64,000 nucleotides of DNA from JBPRGH01 sp051418055. GTDB taxonomy: Bacteria; Bacteroidota; Bacteroidia; Cytophagales; Cyclobacteriaceae. The position numbers and the translations under genes were made by a program. A model generated the notes under the pieces. That model searched no databases, was not told the origin of the DNA, and saw only the letters and a program-made list of their open reading frames with translations. The stretch lies in NCBI GenBank assembly GCA_051418055.1, contig JBPRGH010000085.1:186001-250000 (forward strand), read 5' to 3'. Below, in pieces: positions 18,193 through 27,310 of the stretch; the first letter of the stretch is position 1, and each line of letters starts with the position of its first letter.

Positions 18193-19980
18193 ATGAAAAC
18201 AGATAATAATAAGATGATAAATATATTTACCACTCTATTTACTTTATTAATACTCATTGATCCGATATCCGTAAAGAGCCAGTCGGAAATTCAGTATGCT
18301 GATAATATAATGGTTAATCAAATCGGGTATTATCCATACGCGCCAAAATTGGCAGTAGTAAAAGAATATGAAAATGCAGATAAATTTTATATTGTTACAA
18401 CAGATCTCCGAGATACTGTTTATACGGGAGCTTTAAATGAGAAGCGGAAATCTCTCTATTCAGGAAAAAGTACTGTATTAGCTAATTTTTCTGGATTTAA
18501 TAAAAAGGGAGAGTTTCTTTTGATTGTACCTGAACTGGGTAAATCAGCTCCATTTGAAATAAAGGAGGATGTATATGCTGATCTGGCTGCCGGTAGCATG
18601 AAGAGCTATTATTTTCAAAGAACATCTATGCCCTTAGAACCTCAGTATGCTGGAAAATGGTCACGTAACGCAGGCCATCCGGATGAAAAGGTTTTTATAC
18701 ATGCCTCTGCTGTGTCTGAAGGCCGTCCTGAAGGAACCGTAATCAACTCGACACGTGGTTGGTATGACGCAGGGGATTACAATAAGTATATAGTGAACAG
18801 CGGAATTACAATGGGCACGATATTTTCCTTATATGAAGATTTCCCGGAGCAGGTTAGATCACTGAGCTTGAATATTCTCGAATCGGGTAATGGAATTCCT
18901 GATTTTTTGGATGAAGCATTATTCAATCTCCGATGGATGCTGACCATGCAGGACCATGACGGGGGAGTTTACCATAAACTTACAGCTGCAGAATTTGAAG
19001 GAATGATCAGGCCTGAGGAAGCGAAAGGTAAACGATTTGTAGTCCAGAAATCGACTGAGGCTACTTTAGATTTTGCTGCTGTTATGGCCCAGGCTTCGAG
19101 GATTTTCAGAGAATTTGAAGATCATCTTCCTGGCTTGGCTGACTCAACACTGGAAGCTTCTCAAAGAGCCTGGAGATGGGCACTGGAAAATCCTGACAAA
19201 CATTATGATCAGAAGGAGCTGAATAAAAATTTTGATCCGGATATTAATACAGGAGCTTATGGGGATAAAGATGCCGATGACGAATTTTATTGGGCAGCAG
19301 CGGAATTATGGGCTACAACAGGTGATCTTTCTTTTGCAGAAGCAATAGAAGTTGAGGTTGATACAATTACCATTCCATCCTGGCCAAATGTTGAAACGAT
19401 GGGATTATATACTTATTTAAGGTTCAAAGAAAAATATCCCGATCATGAATTTCCCGAGAACCTTAAAAAGAGGGTTTTACAGTTAGCAGACCAATTATTG
19501 GATGCAGCTACTAATAATGCATATGGAGTGGTAATGGGTGGAGACCCAAATGATTTCAGATGGGGAAGTAATGCTATTGCGGCAAATCAGGGAATAGCTA
19601 TGGTTTATGCCTATAAGCTGACACGGGATCAAAAATATCTTGATCATGCCTTAGGAAACCTTGATTATCTTTTAGGAAGAAATGCAACCGGATATTCATT
19701 TGTGACAGGCTATGGACAAAAGACTCCAATGCATATTCACCATCGTCCTTCCGTATCGGATAATATTGAAGAGCCTGTACCCGGAATGCTGGCAGGAGGG
19801 CCAAATCCTTCACAACAGGATAAATGTGAATATCCTTTTGATGCTGCAGATGAATCTTATATAGATGAAGTATGCTCTTATGCTTCCAATGAAATTGCCA
19901 TTAACTGGAATGCTCCATTAGTTTATTTAGTAAATGCTCTGGAAGCACTTAAATATGAGGCAGGTTATACGAAAAAATAA
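18193..19980 (+). CDS. Glycoside hydrolase family 9 (endo-beta-1,4-glucanase type) with N-terminal Ig-like domain
   Basis: A 595-residue inverting glycanase. An N-terminal signal region (about 1-30) is followed by an Ig-like cellulase N-domain (about 37-122) and the GH9 (alpha/alpha)6 barrel. The catalytic base pair Asp192 and Asp195 lies in GWYDAGDYNKY. The His loop is MHIHHRPS. The acid Glu567 lies in YASNEIAINWNAPL. There is no sorting domain and no lipobox, so it is probably periplasmic, in contrast to the facing GH9. GH9 enzymes usually cut beta-1,4-glucan, and some act on glucomannan or xyloglucan oligomers. It is the last gene of the susCD operon and ends one base before the stop codon of the opposing GH9 gene. 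Confidence 0.9.
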   Translation: MKTDNNKMINIFTTLFTLLILIDPISVKSQSEIQYADNIMVNQIGYYPYAPKLAVVKEYENADKFYIVTTDLRDTVYTGALNEKRKSLYSGKSTVLANFSGFNKKGEFLLIVPELGKSAPFEIKEDVYADLAAGSMKSYYFQRTSMPLEPQYAGKWSRNAGHPDEKVFIHASAVSEGRPEGTVINSTRGWYDAGDYNKYIVNSGITMGTIFSLYEDFPEQVRSLSLNILESGNGIPDFLDEALFNLRWMLTMQDHDGGVYHKLTAAEFEGMIRPEEAKGKRFVVQKSTEATLDFAAVMAQASRIFREFEDHLPGLADSTLEASQRAWRWALENPDKHYDQKELNKNFDPDINTGAYGDKDADDEFYWAAAELWATTGDLSFAEAIEVEVDTITIPSWPNVETMGLYTYLRFKEKYPDHEFPENLKKRVLQLADQLLDAATNNAYGVVMGGDPNDFRWGSNAIAANQGIAMVYAYKLTRDQKYLDHALGNLDYLLGRNATGYSFVTGYGQKTPMHIHHRPSVSDNIEEPVPGMLAGGPNPSQQDKCEYPFDAADESYIDEVCSYASNEIAINWNAPLVYLVNALEALKYEAGYTKK

Positions 19981-19981
19981 A

Positions 19982-21976
19982 TTATTTAATTAGGATCTGT
20001 TTTGTAATAATGGAATTGTAAATGTTGATTTTTAAAATGTAGAAGCCGGTTTTTAATAGAGTAACATCTATTTCATTTCCATTGGTTTGCAATATCATTT
20101 TACCGGCACCATCATATAACTGCAACTCTGGCTTTTCATCAGAATTAGATATTATGATATATAATAATTTATCAGCCGGATTAGGGTAAACAATAACATT
20201 ATTATTTATTTCTTCTGAAATTAATGTTACTGTGGTATCAGGGATTTTAAAATTACTGGAATAGGTTGCATGAATAGCGCCCGCAGTATAGACCAACGGT
20301 GCATTCCAGTTGATAGTGACTTCGTTCGTGGAATAGCTGCACCAGCTGTCAAAATAACTTTTAGCCGGGATCAGGGATGGATAAGCTTCAGAGCCACAGT
20401 CGTAAGTATTATGTGGATTCGGGCCGCCAACCAAAAATCCCGGAATAGGAGCAGGGATATTATCAGCTTCTGATTGTCGGTGATGGATATTTTGGGGTGT
20501 GTGATCACCAAAATGGGTTACAAAGCTGAAGGTAGTGGCATTCCTGCCGAGTAAATAGTCCAGCGCACTTAGAGCAGTATTAAAATAATTAATGTCGCCA
20601 GTCAGGTGATATGCCTGCATTAGGAGCATACCCTGATTGGCAGGGATACTATTGCTACCCCAATAGAATTGATTGTTTGGTATTTTATAAGGAGAGGAGT
20701 TATCACGATAATTCACCAGTTCATCAGTGATATTATATAAAATATTTTTTATAGAAGTGGTATCAGCCACTGAAGTAAACTCTTTACGATGGTTGATCAG
20801 TGACAATATCCCTAGTGTTGCTACATTTGGCCACCCGGGAACACTGAACCATTGTGAAAAATCAAGGCTATTGTAGTAATTTTCATTTTTTGTGGTTATA
20901 TAAAGCTCTGATGCAGCCCAGAAAAACTCATCTTCAAAATTATTATCACCGTATTCTCCTGTATTTATAGAAGGATATCCATCCTGGGCTCCCGGATTGG
21001 TGAATGGGATATCCGGATTTGCTAAAGCCCAGTTCCATGCCAGTTCCGCTTTTTCAAGGCAATCATTTGCAAAACCCGGAAGGTAAGGCTGATAAACACG
21101 TGCTGCCATGGCCATTACGGCAGCAAAATCCAGTGTAGCAGCTGTTCCTTTAGAAACAACATAACGTGTAGCATTTGCCTGGTGGGGCATTACAGCGCCC
21201 TGAAAATATGCAGTAGTGGTTTTGTTATAGACCCCGCCATCCTCATCCTGCATGGTGGACATCCATTCAATATTCCAGAATGCCTCATCAAGTATATCTG
21301 GTATATTATTATCTTTTTCAGGTATATCTAAAATAAGGCTATCATAAAATCCCTGATAATTTTCATAAGCTGAAAGCAAAGTAAAAACACTTATCCCGGA
21401 ATTAACGATGTATTTATTAAAATCACCTGCATCGTACCATCCTTTTGCGGTTGAAATAATTGTACCGGCTGGTCTGTTTGCACTGGCAGCAGAGGGATGT
21501 ACGACCACCTGATCATCCGGGTGGCCCAGAGGACGTTTGTATTCACCTGCGAACTCTTCCTTAAGCTCCAAAGAAGCTCTGTTAAAATAGTAAGCTTTAA
21601 TACTTCCTTTAACAAGATCATAAAACACATCATCTGAAATCGTAAAAGTATGGGAAATACTGCCGTTACCAAGACGGATATAATAGGTTCCGCGTGTTTT
21701 AAACTCAGAAAAATCAGCTATTCTGGCCCGCTCCTGGGAGCTTGACCAATATTCAGAAGGAGATAGCGCCCCGGAATATACAACAGAAGAGTTTTTACTA
21801 TTTATTATTTCAAAAGTTGCCTGATCAGTGTCCACAACTACAGCAATCTTTTCTGATTCTGGCAGATAACCTAACTGATTTAATCGAATTGATTCGGAAG
21901 CATCCTGTGCCTGAACAGAAAAAATGGTTATAATAAAAGAAATCGAATAAAGGATTATCTGATTGCTACCTCGCAT
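19982..21976 (-). CDS. Glycoside hydrolase family 9 with Ig-like domain and type IX sorting domain
   Basis: A 664-residue enzyme with the same order as its neighbour: signal peptide (1-23), Ig-like N-domain (about 27-113) and GH9 barrel. Asp182 and Asp185 lie in GWYDAGDFNKY, the His loop is NIHHRQS and Glu552 lies in YSTNEVTINWNAPL. It adds a C-terminal T9SS sorting domain (about 593-664, beginning VIVYPNPADK and ending KQILIK), so it should be surface-bound or secreted. It is the last gene of the lacI-GH67-SDR-GH10-GH9 operon. Its ATG shares one base with the GH10 stop, which indicates coupled translation. A beta-glucan-type enzyme in a glucuronoxylan operon is unexpected; it may loosen cellulose-bound xylan. 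Confidence 0.9.
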   Translation of the reverse strand: MRGSNQIILYSISFIITIFSVQAQDASESIRLNQLGYLPESEKIAVVVDTDQATFEIINSKNSSVVYSGALSPSEYWSSSQERARIADFSEFKTRGTYYIRLGNGSISHTFTISDDVFYDLVKGSIKAYYFNRASLELKEEFAGEYKRPLGHPDDQVVVHPSAASANRPAGTIISTAKGWYDAGDFNKYIVNSGISVFTLLSAYENYQGFYDSLILDIPEKDNNIPDILDEAFWNIEWMSTMQDEDGGVYNKTTTAYFQGAVMPHQANATRYVVSKGTAATLDFAAVMAMAARVYQPYLPGFANDCLEKAELAWNWALANPDIPFTNPGAQDGYPSINTGEYGDNNFEDEFFWAASELYITTKNENYYNSLDFSQWFSVPGWPNVATLGILSLINHRKEFTSVADTTSIKNILYNITDELVNYRDNSSPYKIPNNQFYWGSNSIPANQGMLLMQAYHLTGDINYFNTALSALDYLLGRNATTFSFVTHFGDHTPQNIHHRQSEADNIPAPIPGFLVGGPNPHNTYDCGSEAYPSLIPAKSYFDSWCSYSTNEVTINWNAPLVYTAGAIHATYSSNFKIPDTTVTLISEEINNNVIVYPNPADKLLYIIISNSDEKPELQLYDGAGKMILQTNGNEIDVTLLKTGFYILKINIYNSIITKQILIK

Positions 21977-23121
21977 TACCGGGCAATTTCAATTATTGAA
22001 TCATAAGCAGGTTTTGGTTCAAAATTCCTGTTGAAGAGCAATGGATAGCTGGTCCTGCCGGGCATCGGCCAGTTATTTAACCACGAATGCTGATCGGCAA
22101 CACCCCAGAAGGTAACACGGTCAATTTTATCGCGGTGTTTATAGAATAGCTCAAAAAGCTCTTTGTAACGATTTGATAATTTTTCCTGCACGCTATCCGG
22201 TAATCCGGATTCATACGGATTAAATCCTTCACGGGCTTCAAAAGTTTCTGCGATATCAGCACCCTGTCTTTTGCTGGGATTAGGTAGTAAGTCTATATCC
22301 AGCTCAGTGATCATTACCTTTACACCCAAATCGGAAAAAGCAATTATACTTTCTTCAATCTGCTCAAGATCAGGATAGCCTATTCCATAATGCCCTTGCA
22401 TTCCAACACCATCAACTTTTACTCCTTTCTCCTGAAGGTTTTTTATGATTCGCACAGCACCATCCCGTTTGGCAGGTTTCCATAGATTATAATCATTATA
22501 GTATAATTCTGCATCCGGATCAGCTTCATTAGCCAAAGTAAATGCTTTTTCTATAAAATCTTGACCTATAATCTTCAACCAGAGTGTTTCGCGCATGGAG
22601 CCATCATCATTTAAAGCTTCATTGACCACGTCCCAGCTTTGAACTCGGCCTTTGTATCGACCAACTATAGTTGAAATATGATCATCCATACGCTGAAGCA
22701 GTATATCCCTGTTTACTGTATCTTTATTTTCAGTAACAAAGATCCAGTCAGGGACCTGGCTATGCCATACAAGTGTATGGCCGACCATATACATATCATT
22801 TTCCTCTCCAAAAGCAACAAATTTATCAGCCGGATCAAAATTATAGCGGTTAGGCTCCGGATGAATAGGAGCTGGTTTAAATACATTCTCGGGTGTTATT
22901 GTATTAAATTGTTCTATAATTAAAGCCACTGAAGCGGTATCTTTCCCGTAAATCTGGCTGCTATTTAAAGCTGCACCGATTAAAAAATCATTTTTAAAGG
23001 CCGCTTTTAATGTTTTTGCATTGCTGATTTCCGTTTCTGCTGTTCCATTACAAGACAAAAGACCGATAAGCAGGAGAAGAGGGGTTTTTAAAAAGTACTT
23101 CATTTTCATTGTTTTACTCAT
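21976..23121 (-). CDS. Glycoside hydrolase family 10 endo-beta-1,4-xylanase, lipoprotein
   Basis: A 381-residue xylanase. The lipobox ends at Cys24 (LLSC-NG), so it is membrane-anchored; it lacks the clear acidic export tag of SusD or GH30. The GH10 TIM barrel carries all expected motifs: GHTLVWHSQVPDW, acid/base Glu168 in WDVVNEAL and nucleophile Glu273 in ITELDID. It cleaves the xylan main chain and tolerates glucuronosyl side groups, giving aldouronic acids that suit the GH67 encoded two genes upstream. ATG 23121 lies one base after the SDR stop. Internal Met codons at positions 5 and 7 are equally possible starts. Confidence 0.95.
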   Translation of the reverse strand: MSKTMKMKYFLKTPLLLLIGLLSCNGTAETEISNAKTLKAAFKNDFLIGAALNSSQIYGKDTASVALIIEQFNTITPENVFKPAPIHPEPNRYNFDPADKFVAFGEENDMYMVGHTLVWHSQVPDWIFVTENKDTVNRDILLQRMDDHISTIVGRYKGRVQSWDVVNEALNDDGSMRETLWLKIIGQDFIEKAFTLANEADPDAELYYNDYNLWKPAKRDGAVRIIKNLQEKGVKVDGVGMQGHYGIGYPDLEQIEESIIAFSDLGVKVMITELDIDLLPNPSKRQGADIAETFEAREGFNPYESGLPDSVQEKLSNRYKELFELFYKHRDKIDRVTFWGVADQHSWLNNWPMPGRTSYPLLFNRNFEPKPAYDSIIEIAR

Positions 23122-23122
23122 T

Positions 23123-23869
23123 TTAAAATCCTATTGAATTACCACCGTCCACTGTAATTGTGGTGCCCGTGATATATTTTGCAGATGGAGTTGATAAGAA
23201 ATATACGGCTTCAGCCACATCTTCAGGCAAGCCTAATTCAGCCATCGGCGTTCTGGAAATCACCCTGTTCTTTCTTTCAGGATCATTATTCAGCGCCTTA
23301 GATGACATATCAGTTTTTATAAATCCGGGAGCAACACAATTGACTCTAACACCCACTGGTGATAACTCTACTGCCATTGCTTTTGTCATTCCTTCTATAG
23401 CAGATTTTGCTGCCGTATAAGCTATAATTTTAGGAATACCATATTTTGCCGCCATTGAGCTGATATTTACAATTGCTCCCTTTTTTCTTTTCACCATTCC
23501 CTGACTCACATCCCTGCTTAAGGCAAAGACTGCAGTAAGATTTGTAAGGATCACCTGTTGGAATTCTTCATTCGTGACCTCACCTAATGGTTTCTTTAAA
23601 TGAATGCCGGCATTGTTAACCAGGATATCAATATGTCCAAAATTTCTATTGATTTCTTCCACCAGCTGGGGAAGTTTATTCAATTCATTTAAGTCAAAAG
23701 AGATCCATTGGCATAGCTCTCCAAGTGAATCCTTGGCTTTTTTAAGTTTATCTTCATTCCGACCAATAATAACAGTTCGTATGTTATTCCTCACGAATTT
23801 TTTTGCTATGGCATAACCCAGCCCTGAGCCTCCTCCTGTTACCACAGCTAATTCCGTAGCTTCACTCAT
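23123..23869 (-). CDS. SDR-family oxidoreductase, candidate D-fructuronate reductase
   Basis: A classical short-chain dehydrogenase of 248 residues. It has the nucleotide-binding TGGGSGLGxAIA motif, NNAG, the catalytic Ser in NISSMAA with Tyr and Lys in YTAAK, and a C-terminal TGTTITVDGG. No type-B mannonate dehydrogenase is present in the window. The gene lies in the GH67 operon, and a complete glucuronate pathway lacks only this step: D-fructuronate + NAD(P)H to D-mannonate. Bacillus subtilis uses an SDR (UxuB/YjmF) for the same reaction, so the assignment is reasonable. Sequence alone cannot exclude a gluconate-5-dehydrogenase or another sugar-alcohol activity. No signal peptide; cytoplasmic. 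Confidence 0.6.
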   Translation of the reverse strand: MSEATELAVVTGGGSGLGYAIAKKFVRNNIRTVIIGRNEDKLKKAKDSLGELCQWISFDLNELNKLPQLVEEINRNFGHIDILVNNAGIHLKKPLGEVTNEEFQQVILTNLTAVFALSRDVSQGMVKRKKGAIVNISSMAAKYGIPKIIAYTAAKSAIEGMTKAMAVELSPVGVRVNCVAPGFIKTDMSSKALNNDPERKNRVISRTPMAELGLPEDVAEAVYFLSTPSAKYITGTTITVDGGNSIGF

Positions 23870-23881
23870 TCTTATTAATTT

Positions 23882-26062
23882 TTAATTACCCGGTACATAT
23901 TTCGGGTCTAGGTTTATATAATATTCCAATGGTTTTTTCGGAGCTTCAATTTCTTCCGGAAATGGTTTATCGGAAAAAGTCTGAAAGTAAGTAAGACATG
24001 CATTTTTCCACCACTCTGCTTCCTTCTCCTGTATTTTTAAATATGTTTTAGTCAGATTAAATCTTTCAGGATCGACATATCCCTGCAGTGTTTCCCAGGT
24101 TTCCTGCATTTTTCTGACTGTATCCACACCACTTTGATATTTGATGTTTAATTCATCCCATAAAATTCGTCCGGAATTCATTTCATGATCCCACGGCACA
24201 TGGTGAAACCATAATAGATATTTTTCCGGACAATTATCAATATCACCAAATTTTTTCGCAACAGGCGGGAAATATTGTGATACAGCATTACTTCCGGAGG
24301 CAGTTCGGTCAAATCCAACTCCTTCCTCGTCTGCCCTGTGATAGTAGACGGATGTCCAGTCTGCCCGATGTTTATCTTTGATCCATGGCCCAGGACCATA
24401 ATGATGGGACCAGCCCATCAGGTGGTGCAGGCCCAGAGGAGTCATGTAATTTACCACTGCCTCACGGGAATTCATCATCATTTCTTTTGCAGCTTCGACA
24501 AATTTATTTTCATTACTGAAGGTCATCTTTAGCCATTCTTCTGCTATTTCTTCTGATGAAAATTCATGATCCCAGGCAAGTCTTCCAAAGGCGTACCAGT
24601 CGGCCTGACCAAATATGCTACCTGTCCAGTTAATATCATTACCAATATTAGCTACACCTGCAATTCCAGTTCGTTCATAGTTATGAAGGGAACCGTCAAT
24701 AACTTTTGCCACTGTCGATCCTTTTCCTTTTGCATGGGTATCAGCATCAAGCACCTCTTTAAATAGTGGGGCGAGATAAGCAAGGTGAGTGGAAAATCCC
24801 AGATATTCTTTAGTGATCTGGAATTCCATCATCAGCGGGGTATCAGGCATAGCACCAAAGAGAGGATGGAAAGGCTCCCGGGGCTGAAAATCAATGGCAC
24901 CATTTTTTACCTGGATGAGGACATTATCCCGAAATTTACCATCCAGAGGTTTGAATTCATTATAAGCCTGTTTGGCACGGTCTTCAGGTTCTTCATTGCT
25001 ATACACAAATGCACGCCACATAACGATTCCCCCATGTGGTTTTAAAGCATCAGCTAAAAGATTTGCTCCCTCGGCATGAGACCGTCCATAGTTCTGCGGA
25101 CCTGGTTGTCCTTCAGAATTTGCCTTTACCAAAAAACCACCAAAATCCGGAATTACCTTATAGATCTCATTGGCTTTATCTTTCCACCAGGCAATTACTT
25201 CAGGTGCAAGTGGATCAGCAGTATCCAGGCCTCCAATTTCTACAGGAGCACTGAAGCGTGCTGTCAGATATATTTTTAAACCATAAGGACGAAATGTATT
25301 TGCGAGTGCGGCTACTTTATCTATATAGTCTTCTGTTAATACCAACGCATTCGCATTAACATTTGTAAGCACTGTTCCATTAATTCCCAGAGATGCATTC
25401 GCACGGGCATAATCAATATATCGCTGATCAATATAATCAGGCAGCTTATGCCAGTCCCAGATGGAAAATCCTGCATAACCACGTTCCACTGTTCTGTCCA
25501 GATTATCCCAGTGATTTAGTACGCGGTGCTTAATCTTTGGTGCACTTATAATATCCAGATTTTCCAAAGATCTATGTTGTTGTAACAGGTTTAATAGCCT
25601 AAAAGTACCATAAAGCACTCCAACCTCAGTATTCGCGGCAATAACTATTGCTTTTTTTCCATCTATCGAAGTGCTTTTAAGAATGAAGCCTTCATCTCCA
25701 ATAGTTTTTAGCTGTGGATTAATACCAAGATTTTTAATTATGGATGAATTTCCTGGTGTTCCTGCAATAAGAGCACCTGAAGCAGTTAAATCGTCTGTTA
25801 CCAGTACGGCAGTATTTAACAATCCGGTAAGCCCCCTCTCAAGTTCATCTTTTATTATTTCTGTGGTTGCTGATCCACCAGAGACTACTATTTGGTTAAA
25901 ATTAGTTATATAACTATCACGAATGGCTTTATCTTTAATTGGCTGATATTGCAGCCAGAGGTCATACCCGTTATTGCCAAAAGATGGAATAGTTAAAAAT
26001 GCCAGGAATAGGGCTGTAATAAATCGAACCTGGGATTTTTTATGTCTAATTAATGTAATCAT
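23882..26062 (-). CDS. Glycoside hydrolase family 67 alpha-glucuronidase
   Basis: A 726-residue enzyme of the usual family length. It removes (4-O-methyl-)glucuronic acid from the non-reducing end of xylo-oligosaccharides. A signal peptide (about 1-29) precedes GYDLWLQY, the typical mature start. The acid Glu317 lies in VKANSEGQPGP. The general bases fit Asp391 (NGAIDFQPREP) and Glu419 (ITKEYLG), with the 28-residue spacing known in characterised GH67 enzymes. Periplasmic location is likely. It supplies glucuronate to the TRAP/UxaC block and unbranched xylo-oligomers to GH3. It starts 6 bases after the lacI stop, so the repressor and the enzyme share a transcript. Confidence 0.95.
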   Translation of the reverse strand: MITLIRHKKSQVRFITALFLAFLTIPSFGNNGYDLWLQYQPIKDKAIRDSYITNFNQIVVSGGSATTEIIKDELERGLTGLLNTAVLVTDDLTASGALIAGTPGNSSIIKNLGINPQLKTIGDEGFILKSTSIDGKKAIVIAANTEVGVLYGTFRLLNLLQQHRSLENLDIISAPKIKHRVLNHWDNLDRTVERGYAGFSIWDWHKLPDYIDQRYIDYARANASLGINGTVLTNVNANALVLTEDYIDKVAALANTFRPYGLKIYLTARFSAPVEIGGLDTADPLAPEVIAWWKDKANEIYKVIPDFGGFLVKANSEGQPGPQNYGRSHAEGANLLADALKPHGGIVMWRAFVYSNEEPEDRAKQAYNEFKPLDGKFRDNVLIQVKNGAIDFQPREPFHPLFGAMPDTPLMMEFQITKEYLGFSTHLAYLAPLFKEVLDADTHAKGKGSTVAKVIDGSLHNYERTGIAGVANIGNDINWTGSIFGQADWYAFGRLAWDHEFSSEEIAEEWLKMTFSNENKFVEAAKEMMMNSREAVVNYMTPLGLHHLMGWSHHYGPGPWIKDKHRADWTSVYYHRADEEGVGFDRTASGSNAVSQYFPPVAKKFGDIDNCPEKYLLWFHHVPWDHEMNSGRILWDELNIKYQSGVDTVRKMQETWETLQGYVDPERFNLTKTYLKIQEKEAEWWKNACLTYFQTFSDKPFPEEIEAPKKPLEYYINLDPKYVPGN

Positions 26063-26068
26063 GTGCGG

Positions 26069-27106
26069 TTATATTGCTTTTGCCAGTTTGCCTTTTAAAG
26101 ATGATTGCCTAACGATAAGATCAGATCTCAATGTTATTGTATTTGTGGAAATGCTACCGGAAAGGCCATTCATTAGGTTTATAAGATTCCTCACAGCTAC
26201 TTCACCCATTTCATATCCGGGATAATCAATAGTTGTTAGGTTTGGCTCAATAATTTTTGAAATTGGGTCATTGTTAAACCCAACTACCGCAACATCATCA
26301 GGGATTTTCACACCTGCCAATTGCAGATGTTTCATAAAATGAACAGCACAGGTATCGTTGGAAAAAAATACTCCGTCAGGAAGCTGATTCAGGTTAAGGA
26401 TCTCTTCTGCTATTTTTTTACCTGCCTCTTCATTAAGATCACAGGTAAATACTGAAGCATCGTTATAGGGCAGATGATTATCTATTAAAGCATATTTAAA
26501 CCCTTTACATCGATCGCTGTATACATTTCTTTTAAGGTTACCTGTGACATGTACAATAGTTCTACATCCCTGCTCAATAAGATGTGTTGTTGCTTTATAG
26601 GCTGCTGATATATTATCAATAATTACACCGACACAATTTGCATCCTCATAGACCCTGTCGAAGAAAACCAATGGGATATTTTTTTCAATGAAGGGTTTGA
26701 AATGATCGATATTTTCTGTGTTTGCAGCTAATGAAACCAGAAGTCCATCAATCCGACTGCTAAACATGGTATTGGAATTGGCTACTTCCTTGCTATAGCT
26801 TTCAAGTGATTGGTTAATTAAAATATTAAAACCTTCTTCATTAGCAACCTTTTCAATACCTGCTATTACAGATGACATAAAAAGGCTGTTGAGCCTGGGA
26901 ACAATGACACCAATAGTATTTGTCTTACTGGTCCTTAACCGGCTGGCAAAAATGTTAGATCTATAACCCAGGCTATTGGCCCGGTCCATTATTAATTTTT
27001 TTGTGGCCTTGCTTACCGCCACATGATCATTAAGGGCCCGACTTACGGTAGAAGGGGAAAATCCCGTTCCTTCTGCTATATCATAAATTGTTACTTCCTT
27101 TTTCAT
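26069..27106 (-). CDS. LacI-family transcriptional repressor
   Basis: A 345-residue repressor. The N-terminal HTH (about 4-50: TIYDIAEGTGFSPSTVSRALN with KxxIMxRANSLGYRSN) is followed by a hinge with the minor-groove segment ASRLR. A periplasmic-binding-protein-like effector domain follows (GVIVPRLNSLF, VGFNNDPIS, TTIDYPGYEMG). It is the first gene of a five-gene operon with GH67, SDR, GH10 and GH9, and diverges from GH3-GH30-GH43 across a 204-base gap that carries a well-formed palindrome. It probably represses both operons, and itself, until a xylan-derived sugar or uronate binds. Matching palindromes upstream of susC and between uxaC and xylB suggest wider control. Confidence 0.92.
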   Translation of the reverse strand: MKKEVTIYDIAEGTGFSPSTVSRALNDHVAVSKATKKLIMDRANSLGYRSNIFASRLRTSKTNTIGVIVPRLNSLFMSSVIAGIEKVANEEGFNILINQSLESYSKEVANSNTMFSSRIDGLLVSLAANTENIDHFKPFIEKNIPLVFFDRVYEDANCVGVIIDNISAAYKATTHLIEQGCRTIVHVTGNLKRNVYSDRCKGFKYALIDNHLPYNDASVFTCDLNEEAGKKIAEEILNLNQLPDGVFFSNDTCAVHFMKHLQLAGVKIPDDVAVVGFNNDPISKIIEPNLTTIDYPGYEMGEVAVRNLINLMNGLSGSISTNTITLRSDLIVRQSSLKGKLAKAI

Positions 27107-27247
27107 ATTTCCCCAATTATGAGTCTGTTATAATAGAATTCTCCTTATTCAGGATCATTATCACTAAACTTTACGGTGCAATTTTTAAAGCATTTTGCTA
27201 TTGAAACTGAAATATAAAATGAAATTACATAAAAATGAAATATTTGA

Positions 27248-27261
27248 TGCAATCGGTTGCA
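27248..27261. promoter_or_regulatory. LacI-type operator in the lacI/GH3 divergent gap
   Basis: TGCAATCGGTTGCA: arms TGCAA/TTGCA around a CG centre, the usual symmetry of LacI-family operators. It is 50 bases before the GH3 start and 142 bases before the lacI start, so one repressor dimer could act on both promoters. Confidence 0.7.
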
Positions 27262-27310
27262 AAATAAAAAAACAACTATCATATTTACTTCCGGATAACA
27301 GTAAATTTTT

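Noticed and set aside
23160..26225. Plus-strand frames opposite the SDR, GH67 and lacI genes
   Set aside because: Short shadows of well-supported minus-strand genes; no start context or protein features.
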